Part shown: positions 9,190 through 18,291 of the stretch, piece by piece
Numbering within the stretch: position 1 is the stretch's first letter
Layout: each line of letters begins with the position of its first letter
Position numbers and translations under genes: made by a program
The notes under the pieces: generated by a model
Told to the model about the DNA's origin: nothing
Databases searched by the model: none
Seen by the model: the letters and a program-made list of their open reading frames with translations, nothing else
NCBI GenBank assembly: GCA_965212165.1
Contig: OZ243096.1
Location: forward strand, 2,480,001-2,544,000
Reading direction: 5' to 3'
DNA: 64,000 nucleotides
Source of the DNA: RHLJ01 sp965212165
Lineage (GTDB): Bacteria > Bacteroidota > Rhodothermia > Balneolales > Balneolaceae

Positions 9190-10824
9190 TTATTTCGGTG
9201 ATTTATTATCACCACGCATCTTATTAATACCCTCTACAAAACGTGACAATGTTTGTGATAACTGACCACGTTTTAGCATAATTTCAATTAATTGAAAACT
9301 ACTTTCATCTGAAAAAGCTTGTTTTAGGCAACTTTTCAACTCTTTTCGAGTAGATGCACGTCGGCCCACACCACCTAAACTATTCCCAATATCAGCATAA
9401 TTAAGCTCATCAAGATCATTGAATTTTGATTCTGGTTGAAAAGCCCGCAACATTTCCCAACTACTATTATTGAAAACTAATACTATAGGGTTCCAATTAA
9501 AGCGTTTACAGTTAAGCAATTCCCAACCAGTCATCTGAAATGCTCCATCTCCCACAAATATTAATGGCCGCCGTCCAGTTGCAGCTTGCAAACCTAATCC
9601 CGCAGGAACTCCAAAACCCATTGTTGCATAATAACCTGGTGCAACCATTTCGGTATTCTCAATATCTAGTGTTGTAAAAAGACAATCTCCCATATCTGCT
9701 GCAATGGGCATTATATTATAATGTTTAAACATATCATTTACAGCACGTGCTATATCAGTCGGCGTTATTGGCTCGTCATCATCTATTAGGTTATGTGGAT
9801 ATTCAACATTAACTGCACTACTTATAGTCGTAGTTTTCAATTTATTGTTTAGTGCTTTAATTAAAGCTCTAATAGGTAGTTTATCATAATTGTGATAACC
9901 AAGTGATACTTTCCCATCGCTTGCTAGAATACTCTTTCTCAGATCAATTTTTTTCACCGATATTCCAAAATTCGTATCAGATAACAAAACTCCAAGCAAC
10001 ATTAGTGCATCTGAGTTTTCTATACTGTTTGTAAGTTTTGAATCTCCAGCTAAGCCCATATATGTTCCTAAAAGAGAGACTTCTTGGCCAACCAGTAATC
10101 CTCTACCCATAAAAGTAGTTGCAACTGGAATATCTAATTTTTGACAAAGTTCACGAACTTCATCTTCTAGTCCATAACGCCGAATTTCTACACCAACCAT
10201 CATTATTGGTGATGAAGCCTGTTTTAACCTATTTATTATTTCATCAACACAAGCATTAAGTGCTTCTTCATCAAATTCACCTTCAGTACTAAATTCAGGT
10301 ACGGGATCACAGTTATCAAAAACTTTATCACGTGGCACTTCAATGTAGACTGGTCTAGAATGAATTATACAATTCTTGATAACTCGGGCAATATCATTTG
10401 GGGCAGAAAAAAGATCGTCAAGCACAACTTGGTCACATGTAACTTCCTTAAACATCTGCATTTGTGATTTAAGTTGCTTAGCCTGATGATGAACTAACAA
10501 CCCGGTAGAACGATCAGAGGCTCCAGGTCCTCCAGATATAACTATTACAGGTGATTTTTCAGCGTATGCAGCAGCAACAGAATTGACCATATTAAAAGCG
10601 CCTGCACCGTAAGTAACGGCAGCTACTGAAGGTTTAGAATGGAATCTTGCAGCAGCATCAGCAGCAAACCCAACAGCTGGCTCATGACTAAAGGTATACA
10701 GGGGTAGTATTTTTGATTCTTCAATTACTTTAAAAAGTGGAAGGGCAAAATCACCTGGAATCCCAAAGATTTCTTTTACACCGTATTGCTTTAAACCAAT
10801 TAACAAAGATTCAGCTAGATTCAT
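9190..10824 (-). CDS. ipdC: Phenylpyruvate/indolepyruvate decarboxylase, ThDP-dependent
   Basis: A cytosolic thiamin-diphosphate 2-keto acid decarboxylase of 544 residues. Catalytic residues of the decarboxylase branch are present: Asp25 (IPGDF), the ThDP Glu48 (SHEPA) and the His112-His113 pair (LVHHQ). The cofactor motif starts at GDGAFQMTGWELL and ends at NN. The C-terminal region with SWEMLRAFQPES and the LSRFVEG tail closely resembles, from memory, the Azospirillum brasilense phenylpyruvate/indolepyruvate decarboxylase rather than acetolactate synthase or pyruvate decarboxylase. The likely role is the Ehrlich-type step to phenylacetaldehyde or indoleacetaldehyde. It is single and divergent from the SUF operon. 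Confidence 0.8.
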   Translation of the reverse strand: MNLAESLLIGLKQYGVKEIFGIPGDFALPLFKVIEESKILPLYTFSHEPAVGFAADAAARFHSKPSVAAVTYGAGAFNMVNSVAAAYAEKSPVIVISGGPGASDRSTGLLVHHQAKQLKSQMQMFKEVTCDQVVLDDLFSAPNDIARVIKNCIIHSRPVYIEVPRDKVFDNCDPVPEFSTEGEFDEEALNACVDEIINRLKQASSPIMMVGVEIRRYGLEDEVRELCQKLDIPVATTFMGRGLLVGQEVSLLGTYMGLAGDSKLTNSIENSDALMLLGVLLSDTNFGISVKKIDLRKSILASDGKVSLGYHNYDKLPIRALIKALNNKLKTTTISSAVNVEYPHNLIDDDEPITPTDIARAVNDMFKHYNIMPIAADMGDCLFTTLDIENTEMVAPGYYATMGFGVPAGLGLQAATGRRPLIFVGDGAFQMTGWELLNCKRFNWNPIVLVFNNSSWEMLRAFQPESKFNDLDELNYADIGNSLGGVGRRASTRKELKSCLKQAFSDESSFQLIEIMLKRGQLSQTLSRFVEGINKMRGDNKSPK

Positions 10825-10982
10825 AAAACATACCTTTTATATTAGCAGAAGATAACTAAATATAAAGGCAACAAATCGAACAAGAATAGCAAATTTCAAA
10901 ACGCGATTAAACTTCATACTTATCTATGTATTGTATCAGTATTCTCAATCATATCTCATTTAGTTCTGAAGTTGAGATTTAG

Positions 10983-10990
10983 TATATTTG
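10983..10990 (+). promoter_or_regulatory. Possible Bacteroidota-type -7 element upstream of sufB
   Basis: TATATTTG fits the TAnnTTTG -7 consensus described for Bacteroidetes promoters. It lies about 90 bases before the sufB start in the 258-base divergent region. A clear TTTG at -33 is not seen, only TTTAG near 10959, so this is a weak call. Confidence 0.3.
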
Positions 10991-11010
10991 GACGGAATCT
11001 AAATAAGCCT

Positions 11011-11048
11011 GTAAACCGTTGAACGAAGTAGCATTAAAGATGGTTTAC
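11011..11048 (+). other. Inverted repeat in the sufB leader
   Basis: The arms GTAAACC (11011-11017) and GGTTTAC (11042-11048) are exact complements 24 bases apart, downstream of the candidate promoter and 35 bases before the sufB start. They could form a leader hairpin or a regulator site. No known Fe-S regulator consensus (IscR, SufR) is recognised. Confidence 0.3.
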
Positions 11049-11082
11049 TTAGATGTAACTAAAGCATAAAAAAAAGACTTTA

Positions 11083-12540
11083 ATGAGCGAAGAATTAAGC
11101 GATGAAGTAAAAGCTCTTGAATCAATGATTGGTGAAGATTACAAGTATGGTTTCACCACCGATGTTGAATATGAAGAGTTTCCTAAAGGAATAAGCGAAG
11201 AAATTGTAAGGCATCTTTCAGCAGTTAAAGAAGAACCGGAATGGATGACCGATTTTCGTGTGAAAGCATATCATGCATGGAAAGAAATGGTAGAGCCAAC
11301 ATGGTTTAACGCTACTTATAATAAACCAGATTTTGAAAATCTTCTGTACTACTCAGCGCCAAAGAAAAAGCCTCAATTGGATAGTATGGATGATGTTGAT
11401 CCAAATATTCGTGAGACATATGAGAAACTGGGTATTCCATTAGAAGAACAGAAAATGCTATCTAATGTGGCTGTGGATGCAGTTTTTGATAGTGTTTCAA
11501 TTTTTACTTCATTCAAAGAAAAATTAGCTGAAGCTGGTGTTATTTTCTGTTCAATGTCTGAAGCTATCAAAGAACATCCTGAATTAGTTAAAAAATATTT
11601 GGCATCTGTTGTTCCAGTTCGGGATAATTTTTACTCTGCATTGAATTCTGCTGTTTTCTCGGATGGATCTTTTTGCTTTATCCCTAGAGGTGTTAAATGT
11701 CCAATGGAATTATCGACTTACTTCAGAATCAATAATATGAATTCTGGTCAGTTTGAAAGAACATTGATAGTTGCCGAAGAAAGAGCAAGTGTAAGTTATC
11801 TAGAAGGCTGTACAGCACCGATGTATGACGAGAATCAATTACATGCCGCTGTTGTTGAATTAGTAGCTTTAGATAATGCCGATATCAAATATTCAACCAT
11901 ACAAAACTGGTACTCAGGAGATGAGAACGGTGTTGGTGGTATATATAATTTTGTTACAAAACGTGGTATTTGTAAAGGAAATGGGTCTAAAATTTCATGG
12001 ACTCAGTTAGAAACTGGATCTGCTGTTACATTAAAATATCCAAGTGTAATACTTCAGGGTGACAATTCAATCGGTGAATTTTATTCGGTAGCTGTAACTA
12101 CGAAAAGACAACAGGCCGATACTGGTACCAAAATGATTCACCTTGGTAGAAACACTAAGAGTACAATTATTTCAAAAGGTATTTCTGCTGGTCAATCCAA
12201 CAACAGTTACCGTGGTGAAGTTAAAATTGGTAAGAAAGCTCATGGATCAAAAAATTATTCAGTTTGTGATTCTATGTTAATTGGACAAGAATGTGGAGCT
12301 CATACATTCCCTTATATATCATCTGAAAACCCAACAAGTAGTGTTGAACATGAAGCTACTACATCAAGAGTTGGAGAAGAGCAAATCTTCTACTTAATGC
12401 AACGTGGTATTAGCGAACAGGATGCAATATCAATGATCATTAATGGATTTGTTAAAGATGTATTGAAAGAACTACCACTTGAGTTTGCTGTAGAAGCTAA
12501 TAAACTTTTAGATGTGAAATTGGAAGGATCTGTAGGCTAA
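11083..12540 (+). CDS. sufB: Fe-S cluster assembly scaffold SufB
   Basis: SufB is the scaffold subunit of the SufBC2D complex, on which Fe-S clusters form from SufS-derived sulfur. The 485-residue length is typical. Diagnostic segments are the SFCFIPRGVKCP stretch, YLEGCTAP, the CKGNGSKISWTQ region, and AHTFPYISSENP with SVEHEA following. The C-terminal FYLMQRGISEQDA matches the SufB/SufD core. It is the first gene of the SUF operon, and its promoter must lie in the 258 bases shared with the divergent decarboxylase gene. Confidence 0.97.
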   Translation: MSEELSDEVKALESMIGEDYKYGFTTDVEYEEFPKGISEEIVRHLSAVKEEPEWMTDFRVKAYHAWKEMVEPTWFNATYNKPDFENLLYYSAPKKKPQLDSMDDVDPNIRETYEKLGIPLEEQKMLSNVAVDAVFDSVSIFTSFKEKLAEAGVIFCSMSEAIKEHPELVKKYLASVVPVRDNFYSALNSAVFSDGSFCFIPRGVKCPMELSTYFRINNMNSGQFERTLIVAEERASVSYLEGCTAPMYDENQLHAAVVELVALDNADIKYSTIQNWYSGDENGVGGIYNFVTKRGICKGNGSKISWTQLETGSAVTLKYPSVILQGDNSIGEFYSVAVTTKRQQADTGTKMIHLGRNTKSTIISKGISAGQSNNSYRGEVKIGKKAHGSKNYSVCDSMLIGQECGAHTFPYISSENPTSSVEHEATTSRVGEEQIFYLMQRGISEQDAISMIINGFVKDVLKELPLEFAVEANKLLDVKLEGSVG

Positions 12541-12611
12541 TTATCCTACTAATTAAATTGAAGTTGATCCATAAAGGAAATTAAATAATAAAAAAGATAA
12601 AAAGACGAACT

Positions 12612-13382
12612 GTGTTAGAAATCAAAAACCTACACGCCAAAGTTGAAGGCGAAGACATACAAATTTTAAATGGTGTTAACCTAACTGTTAATGCTGGTGA
12701 AATCCATGCAATCATGGGGCCAAATGGAAGTGGTAAAAGTACTCTTTCAAAGGTGGTATCAGGTCACCCTGAGTATGAAGTAACTGAAGGAGAGATCCTC
12801 TTTAATGGTGAAGACATTACTGAAATGGATGCTGATGAGCGTGCTCATTTAGGCTTGTTTTTAGCTTTCCAATATCCTGTTGAAGTTCCAGGTATTACGA
12901 ATAAAACTCTTCTTAGAGAGGCTTATAACACAATTGCACGAGCAAATGATCGAGAAGAACTTGATCCACTAGAATTTGAAGACTATTTAGAAGAAAAATT
13001 AGAAATCATCGATATGAAAGATGAATTTTTAAGTCGTTCTATAAACACTGGTTTTTCGGGCGGTGAAAAAAAGAAAAATGAAATCTTTCAAATGGCTGTA
13101 TTAAACCCAATTCTTTCTTTCTTAGATGAAACTGATTCAGGTTTAGATATTGATGCACTTAAAGTTGTTTCTGATGGAGTTAATAAAATCGCAAACGATA
13201 AAAATGCGATTGTTATGATAACTCATTATCAAAGATTACTTAATTACATCAAACCAGATTTTGTACATGTAATGATGGCTGGTAAGATTATCAAATCTGG
13301 TGGCATTGAGCTAGCTGAAGAGCTTGAAGCAAATGGCTACGATGAAATGCAGAAGGAACTAGCTTTAAATGGAGCTCAGTAA
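12612..13382 (+). CDS. sufC: Fe-S assembly ATPase SufC
   Basis: The ABC-type ATPase of SufBC2D. The start is GTG at 12612; no ATG fits the N-terminus LEIKNLHA. Walker A is GPNGSGKST at residues 36-44, the Q-loop is FLAFQYP, the ABC signature is the SufC-specific FSGGEKKKNE from 148, and Walker B runs to LDE at 171-173. The 256 residues are standard. A 71-base AT-rich gap separates it from sufB, the largest gap in the operon. Its stop overlaps the sufD start by one base. Confidence 0.97.
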   Translation: MLEIKNLHAKVEGEDIQILNGVNLTVNAGEIHAIMGPNGSGKSTLSKVVSGHPEYEVTEGEILFNGEDITEMDADERAHLGLFLAFQYPVEVPGITNKTLLREAYNTIARANDREELDPLEFEDYLEEKLEIIDMKDEFLSRSINTGFSGGEKKKNEIFQMAVLNPILSFLDETDSGLDIDALKVVSDGVNKIANDKNAIVMITHYQRLLNYIKPDFVHVMMAGKIIKSGGIELAEELEANGYDEMQKELALNGAQ

Positions 13383-14692
13383 TGAGTGAAGTATTACAAA
13401 AAGATACAATGTTATCGTATATCGGAGGAGAAATTGAACCAAAAGGAACATCTATTTCAATCCGTGCGATTAATGAAAGAGGTAGAGTAGCTCTTCAAGA
13501 AACAGCATTCCCAACTAGAAAGGATGAAGATTGGAGATTTATCGATCTAAAATCCATCTCAAAGAATACATTTGTATCTGTTGAAGAAGCGGGCGCTAAT
13601 ACAATTGGTGACATTTCTGAACACTATCTACCAGAAGCTCTAAATACTCGTTTAGTGTTTGTAAATGGAGTATATAATGAGCAATTATCTTCAATATCTG
13701 AGCTTCCAAATGGAGTTATTGTTGGTAATATGGCTAGTTATAGTGATCATGATTCCGTAAAAACTCATCTAGGTACTATTACTAACTATAACGATGATGT
13801 TTTTGCACCATTTAATGATGCTGCGTTCTCCGATGGAACTTTTATTCATGTTCCCGAAGAAACTGTTGTAGAAGCACCTATACATATATTAAATGTTTTC
13901 ACAGATGCAGATAAAGCATTTTATGCGACTCCACGTTTACTTTATGTTGGTGAAATGTTCTCAAAATCTACAATCATTGAAGAACATATTGGATTAGGAG
14001 AAAATGAGTATTTAAATGTACCAGTTACTGAATTTAAAATGTTTACTGGTTCAAATGTACATCATGCAAGAATACAGAGAGATTCAAAAAAAGCATCTCA
14101 TGTTTCACGTCCTATTGCGATGTTAGATAAAAATGCAGAATACCATTCCTATACAATCTGCTTAGGAGCAAAGTTATTTAGAAATGATCCTCGTGTAATT
14201 CAAAATGCTGAAGAAGTAGATTTTACTGTTGATGGATTAGTTTTAATCGATGGTGAGCAAATAGCTGATACTCATTCAATTATGGATCATCGTTTCCCAC
14301 ATGGTAAGAGTCATCAATTACACAAAGTTGTAGTAAATGACAGTGCACATTCGATTTTTAATGGTAAGATTTTTGTAGCTAAAGACGCTCAAAAGATTGA
14401 TTCATTTCAAGAAAATAGAAATCTGTTGATTTCTGAAAATGGCAAGGTAAATACTAAACCTCAGCTTGAAATATTTGCTGATGATGTACTTTGCTCACAC
14501 GGTGCAACAATTGGGCAATTACAAGATGAAGAAGTATTCTATCTTCAAAGTCGTGGTTTAACTGAACAAAAATCTCGTGAGTTATTAGTTTATGCTTTCG
14601 CATTAGAAAGTGTAGAAAGCATGGCCGTTGAATCAGTTGAAAAACTTTTACTAACTGAAGTAATTAAATACACTAACAGAGACGATAAATAG
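13382..14692 (+). CDS. sufD: Fe-S cluster assembly protein SufD
   Basis: SufD is the SufB paralogue that forms the SufBC2D scaffold and helps acquire iron. The sequence has the SufD hallmarks: TRKDEDWRFIDL near the N-terminus, AFNDAAFSDGTF-like central sequence, then SIFNGKIFVAKDAQ and the C-terminal CSHGATIGQLQDEEVFYLQ. Its 436 residues match the family. It overlaps sufC by one base; a 44-base gap leads to sufS, containing a short inverted repeat (TCCTG/CAGGA). Confidence 0.95.
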   Translation: MSEVLQKDTMLSYIGGEIEPKGTSISIRAINERGRVALQETAFPTRKDEDWRFIDLKSISKNTFVSVEEAGANTIGDISEHYLPEALNTRLVFVNGVYNEQLSSISELPNGVIVGNMASYSDHDSVKTHLGTITNYNDDVFAPFNDAAFSDGTFIHVPEETVVEAPIHILNVFTDADKAFYATPRLLYVGEMFSKSTIIEEHIGLGENEYLNVPVTEFKMFTGSNVHHARIQRDSKKASHVSRPIAMLDKNAEYHSYTICLGAKLFRNDPRVIQNAEEVDFTVDGLVLIDGEQIADTHSIMDHRFPHGKSHQLHKVVVNDSAHSIFNGKIFVAKDAQKIDSFQENRNLLISENGKVNTKPQLEIFADDVLCSHGATIGQLQDEEVFYLQSRGLTEQKSRELLVYAFALESVESMAVESVEKLLLTEVIKYTNRDDK

Positions 14693-14736
14693 CTTTATAA
14701 AGTTATCCTGAATTAACAGGAAAACTAAATAATCAA

Positions 14737-15984
14737 ATGAACCAAACGAAAGTAGACATAATATCTTCAATTAATTGGGAAGAAATAAGTTCTCAATTTC
14801 CCGTTCTTAATCAAGAAATAAACGGTAAGAGATTGGTATATCTGGATAGTGGAGCAAGTAGTCAAATGCCGCAGATTGTGATTGACCGTATTAACGGTTA
14901 TCACTCTAAAGAACATGCCAATGTGCATCGCGGAATTCATTCTTTAAGTCAAAAAGCAACCGATGCTTTTGAAGCTACTAGAGAAAAGGTTCGTTCCTTT
15001 ATAAATGCTGAATATTTAGAAGAAATTATTTATACATCTGGTACTACAGATTCTATCAATTTAGTAGCGAATTCTTATGGAAGAATTCACTTCAATGAAG
15101 GAGATGAGATTCTCGTTACAGAAATGGAACATCATGCCAATATTGTTCCTTGGCAATTAATTGGGGAACAAACTGGAGCTACACTAAAAGTAATTCCCAT
15201 GGATGATAATGGTGAGCTTATAATGGAAAAATTTTATGAGCTTCTTTCTGAAAAAACTAAAATGGTTGCTGTTATACATGTTTCTAATGCTTTAGGAACA
15301 ATTAATCCGGTTAAAGAAATTATTGATGCTGCTCATAGTAAAGGAATTCCAGTTTTAGTTGATGGAGCTCAAGCTATACCACATTCTAAAGTAGACGTTC
15401 AAGATTTAAATGCTGATTTCTATACTTTTTCTGCACATAAGTTATGTGGCCCAACAGGATTTGGAGTCTTATACGGTAAAAAAGAACTTCTTGAATCAAT
15501 GCCTCCATACCGTGGTGGTGGAGATATGATTGATAAAGTTACTTTTGAAAAAACAACCTTTAATGACTTACCTCATAAATTTGAAGCCGGAACACCACCA
15601 ATATCTGCTGGTATTGGTCTAGGTACAGCTATAGATTTTATAAATACAATTGGTATTGAAAATATAGCAGTACGTGAATCTGAATTAGTTGATTATGCTA
15701 CTAAGAAACTAAATGCAATTGATGGTCTAAGAATTATAGGAACCGCTGATGAGAAAGCTTCAGTAATTTCGTTTTTACTTGATGGTATACATCCAACAGA
15801 TGCAGGTACTATTCTGGATAAGGAAGGTATAGCTGTTAGAACTGGACATCATTGTGCACAACCTGTAATGGATCATTTTAAAATACCTGGTACCTTAAGA
15901 GCATCTATTTCATTTTATAATAATGAAAACGATATTGATCGATTAGCCGAAGGAATTGAATACACAAAAGAATTTTTCGTATAA
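14737..15984 (+). CDS. sufS: Cysteine desulfurase SufS
   Basis: A PLP enzyme that removes sulfur from L-cysteine as an enzyme persulfide for Fe-S assembly. The PLP lysine is Lys235 in FSAHKLCGPTG, the catalytic cysteine is Cys373 in RTGHHCAQP, and the loop with RGGGDMI is the group II (SufS/CsdA) form. The 415 residues are normal. No sufE or sufU sulfur-acceptor gene is present in the window, so the acceptor must be elsewhere or the persulfide is passed on directly. Confidence 0.97.
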   Translation: MNQTKVDIISSINWEEISSQFPVLNQEINGKRLVYLDSGASSQMPQIVIDRINGYHSKEHANVHRGIHSLSQKATDAFEATREKVRSFINAEYLEEIIYTSGTTDSINLVANSYGRIHFNEGDEILVTEMEHHANIVPWQLIGEQTGATLKVIPMDDNGELIMEKFYELLSEKTKMVAVIHVSNALGTINPVKEIIDAAHSKGIPVLVDGAQAIPHSKVDVQDLNADFYTFSAHKLCGPTGFGVLYGKKELLESMPPYRGGGDMIDKVTFEKTTFNDLPHKFEAGTPPISAGIGLGTAIDFINTIGIENIAVRESELVDYATKKLNAIDGLRIIGTADEKASVISFLLDGIHPTDAGTILDKEGIAVRTGHHCAQPVMDHFKIPGTLRASISFYNNENDIDRLAEGIEYTKEFFV

Positions 15985-15996
15985 AAATAGAGTATT

Positions 15997-16548
15997 ATGG
16001 CCAAAATTAAAGAAATAGAACGTACACCGAATCCAGACGCAATGCGTTTTGTACTAGACGAACCTCTCACAAATGGAACTACAAGATCGTTTGAGAACGA
16101 TAAAGATGCAAAAGGAGACAATCTTGCTTCAGCACTTTTCGCTATCGAGAATGTCATAAACGTGTACTATGTTGATAAATATATAACTGTTACACAAGAT
16201 GGTAATGCTGTTTGGTCTGAATTACTTCGAAAACTAGCTCCACCAATACGAGAAGCAGAACCCCAAATATTTGATGAAGATGATTCTGAAGTTCATGTGA
16301 GTAAAGAAGCAATGGAATCTGATGATCCTAGACTTCAAGAAATTAACCGAATGCTAGATGAACAAGTTCGTCCTTATCTACTTGCTGATGGTGGTGGTTT
16401 AAAAGTTCTCGGATTAGAAAGCAATAGATTGAAAGTTCATTATCAAGGTGCATGTGGAACTTGTCCTACTGCTTCAACTGGTACATTATACGCTATCGAA
16501 AGTATGGTTAAGCGGATCGATCCTGAAATACAAGTAGTTTCTGTTTAA
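15997..16548 (+). CDS. Nfu-type Fe-S scaffold/carrier
   Basis: A 183-residue Fe-S carrier with two domains. The N-terminal half (about 5-80) is an Nfu_N domain with ERTPNPDAMRFVL. The C-terminal half (about 112-183) is the NifU-like domain with the cluster-ligating CxxC at Cys153 and Cys156 (GACGTCPTAS). It most likely delivers 4Fe-4S clusters to apo-enzymes. The N-terminal domain is Nfu_N rather than the A-type fold of E. coli NfuA, as in mitochondrial NFU1. It starts 12 bases after sufS. Confidence 0.9.
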   Translation: MAKIKEIERTPNPDAMRFVLDEPLTNGTTRSFENDKDAKGDNLASALFAIENVINVYYVDKYITVTQDGNAVWSELLRKLAPPIREAEPQIFDEDDSEVHVSKEAMESDDPRLQEINRMLDEQVRPYLLADGGGLKVLGLESNRLKVHYQGACGTCPTASTGTLYAIESMVKRIDPEIQVVSV

Positions 16549-16551
16549 ATA

Positions 16552-16890
16552 ATGAGTGAAATCACTATCAGCGAACGTGCCTTTAGAAGGATTGATGAAA
16601 TTCGATCAGAAAAAGGTATATCTAACGACTCATTCCTTAAAGTTGGAGTAGAGAGTGGAGGGTGTTCTGGTCTAACCTACAATCTTGATTTCGCTACAGA
16701 TCAACAACCTGGCGATCAGGATCAAGTATTTGAACTTAATGGCCTGAAAGTTCTTGTTGATATGCGGAGTTTCCTATACTTAGCCGGTACAGAGTTAGAT
16801 TTTACAGATGGTTTAGATGGACAAGGTTTTCACTTTCATAATCCAAATGCTAGTAGAACTTGCTCCTGTGGAGAGAGTTTCTCTCTATAA
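16552..16890 (+). CDS. A-type Fe-S carrier protein (SufA/IscA/ErpA family)
   Basis: A small (112 aa) cluster carrier of the HesB/IscA fold. The three conserved cysteines are visible: one in SGGCSGLTY and the pair in the C-terminal RTCSCGESF. It probably shuttles clusters from SufBCD to target proteins. The operon position argues for a SufA role, but SufA, IscA and ErpA cannot be separated by these motifs alone. The start is 3 bases after the Nfu stop. Confidence 0.92.
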   Translation: MSEITISERAFRRIDEIRSEKGISNDSFLKVGVESGGCSGLTYNLDFATDQQPGDQDQVFELNGLKVLVDMRSFLYLAGTELDFTDGLDGQGFHFHNPNASRTCSCGESFSL

Positions 16891-16940
16891 TTCAATTTTC
16901 TAAATTAAGAAAACCTCATTTTGAATCTGCTAAAGGTAGT

Positions 16941-17450
16941 ATGAAAGATCAAATCGTTAATAAAGTTAAATCGAATTCGAAGCTTATCACAATCGACTTA
17001 GCAAAGTTGTTCCATGATTCGACTCCAATAGTCGAGTTAGATATTAAAGATTTTCTACACATGGGTTTGTTATTGAAAGAAGCTGATTACAGAACTCATC
17101 TTGAAAATCATGATTGGTCACAATATTCAGGAAAGTATCTTTCAATTTTCTGCTCTACAGACGCTATTATTGCTCCATGGGCATGGATGTTAATCACCAC
17201 TCACGCCAATACTTTTGCCAAAGAGGTATTCCATTTAACATCAAAAGAAGTCACCCACGAACTCTATCGACGTAACATAGAATTTTACGATTGGAGTCAA
17301 TATCAAAACAAATTTATTCTCCTCAAAGGCTGTGGAGAGATCCATGTACCAGATTCTATTTACTTATTGGCTACCAATATATTAATGGAATCAGCAAAAA
17401 AGATTATGTATGGAGAAGCCTGTAGTTTTGTCCCAGTTTGGAAAGGGTAA
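16941..17450 (+). CDS. DUF2480 family protein
   Basis: A 169-residue cytosolic protein with no signal peptide or membrane helix. ATG 16941 is chosen over an upstream in-frame start at 16860 because the DUF2480 homology begins at IVNKV and the longer form would overlap the A-type carrier gene. Family features are HDWSQYSGKYL, CSTDAIIAPWAWML, the LLKGCGE motif and the C-terminal YGEACSFVPVW. DUF2480 is almost confined to Bacteroidota and is commonly found at the end of SUF operons. Two conserved Cys (KGCG, EACS) hint at a metal or sulfur role; this is inference. Confidence 0.8.
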   Translation: MKDQIVNKVKSNSKLITIDLAKLFHDSTPIVELDIKDFLHMGLLLKEADYRTHLENHDWSQYSGKYLSIFCSTDAIIAPWAWMLITTHANTFAKEVFHLTSKEVTHELYRRNIEFYDWSQYQNKFILLKGCGEIHVPDSIYLLATNILMESAKKIMYGEACSFVPVWKG

Positions 17451-17465
17451 TATTATTGAGGAATT

Positions 17466-18182
17466 ATGAAAATATTACTAACAGGCTCATCACGTGGAAT
17501 AGGTAAAGCAATTAGCGAATTGTTATTAGTAACTGGCTATGATGTAATTGGCACATCTAGAACGTACGATAATCAATCTAATAAACACTACATACACATC
17601 GCCTCTGATCTCTCAAAGCTTGAAGATGTACTAAAACTAAAGGACATATTCGAAGCTGAAGAAATCCCTGAAGTTCTCATAAATAATGCAGGAATGTTTG
17701 ATGATGCAGATTTTGGAATTTCAGACAAAGAATGGCTAGCAAATTGGGATAAAACCATGCAGGTGAATCTTCGGTCATCTGCCTTATTATGTAAATGGGC
17801 AATCAACTCTTGGAAAGAGAGAGGAATCGAAGGTAGGATCATCAATATTTCAAGTAGAGCTGGGCAACGAGGAGATACCCAAGAATACGCTTCATATGCT
17901 GCTAGTAAAGCTGGAATGATTGGATTAACAAAGAGTATTGCCCGAAGTTTTGGTAAAGATGGAATTACAGCTTATTCAATTGCTCCTGGTTTTGTTGATA
18001 CTGATATGGCTAGAGAATCTATCGAAGTTTATGGAGCCGAATATTTAACTCAAGGATTATTCTTAGATACAATTGCCCCAACTGAAGAATTTGCAAATCT
18101 GGTACTTTTTTTAGCAGATGGGAAGCTTAAACATGCAACTGGTCAAACTTTTCATGTTAATTCCGGTAGTTATTTACCTTAA
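17466..18182 (+). CDS. Short-chain dehydrogenase/reductase
   Basis: An NAD(P)-dependent oxidoreductase with a Rossmann fold, 238 residues. The nucleotide-binding GSSRGIGKAI lies at the N-terminus, NNAG in the middle, the catalytic Ser in INISS and the YxxxK pair in YASYAASKAG. The sequence is FabG-like, but the substrate is unknown; fatty acid synthesis is only one option. It lies 15 bases after the DUF2480 gene, so it is probably the last gene of the SUF transcript, followed by a hairpin. Confidence 0.85.
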   Translation: MKILLTGSSRGIGKAISELLLVTGYDVIGTSRTYDNQSNKHYIHIASDLSKLEDVLKLKDIFEAEEIPEVLINNAGMFDDADFGISDKEWLANWDKTMQVNLRSSALLCKWAINSWKERGIEGRIINISSRAGQRGDTQEYASYAASKAGMIGLTKSIARSFGKDGITAYSIAPGFVDTDMARESIEVYGAEYLTQGLFLDTIAPTEEFANLVLFLADGKLKHATGQTFHVNSGSYLP

Positions 18183-18221
18183 CTACTAATATCAATAAAG
18201 TATATTTTATTTTGATTTATG

Positions 18222-18254
18222 ATCCTGAATCAAGTTCAGGATTAGTATATTTTT
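18222..18254 (+). terminator. Palindromic hairpin with T-run after the SDR gene
   Basis: ATCCTGAA (18222-18229) and TTCAGGAT (18235-18242) form an 8-bp stem with a 5-base loop. After TAGTATA a run of eight T follows, so it can act as a terminator for the SUF operon. The stem sequence also resembles dispersed REP-like palindromes seen in other bacteria. Confidence 0.55.
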
Positions 18255-18291
18255 TTTGGGAATTAATCCTCGGAATTTGGAACTTTAACTT

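Noticed and set aside
10825..11082. Possible tRNA or small protein in the decarboxylase-sufB gap
   Set aside because: No cloverleaf, CCA-like end or frame of useful length; only the promoter-like element and the inverted repeat are seen.
16860..16940. Longer N-terminus for the DUF2480 protein
   Set aside because: It would overlap the A-type carrier gene, and family homology starts after ATG 16941.
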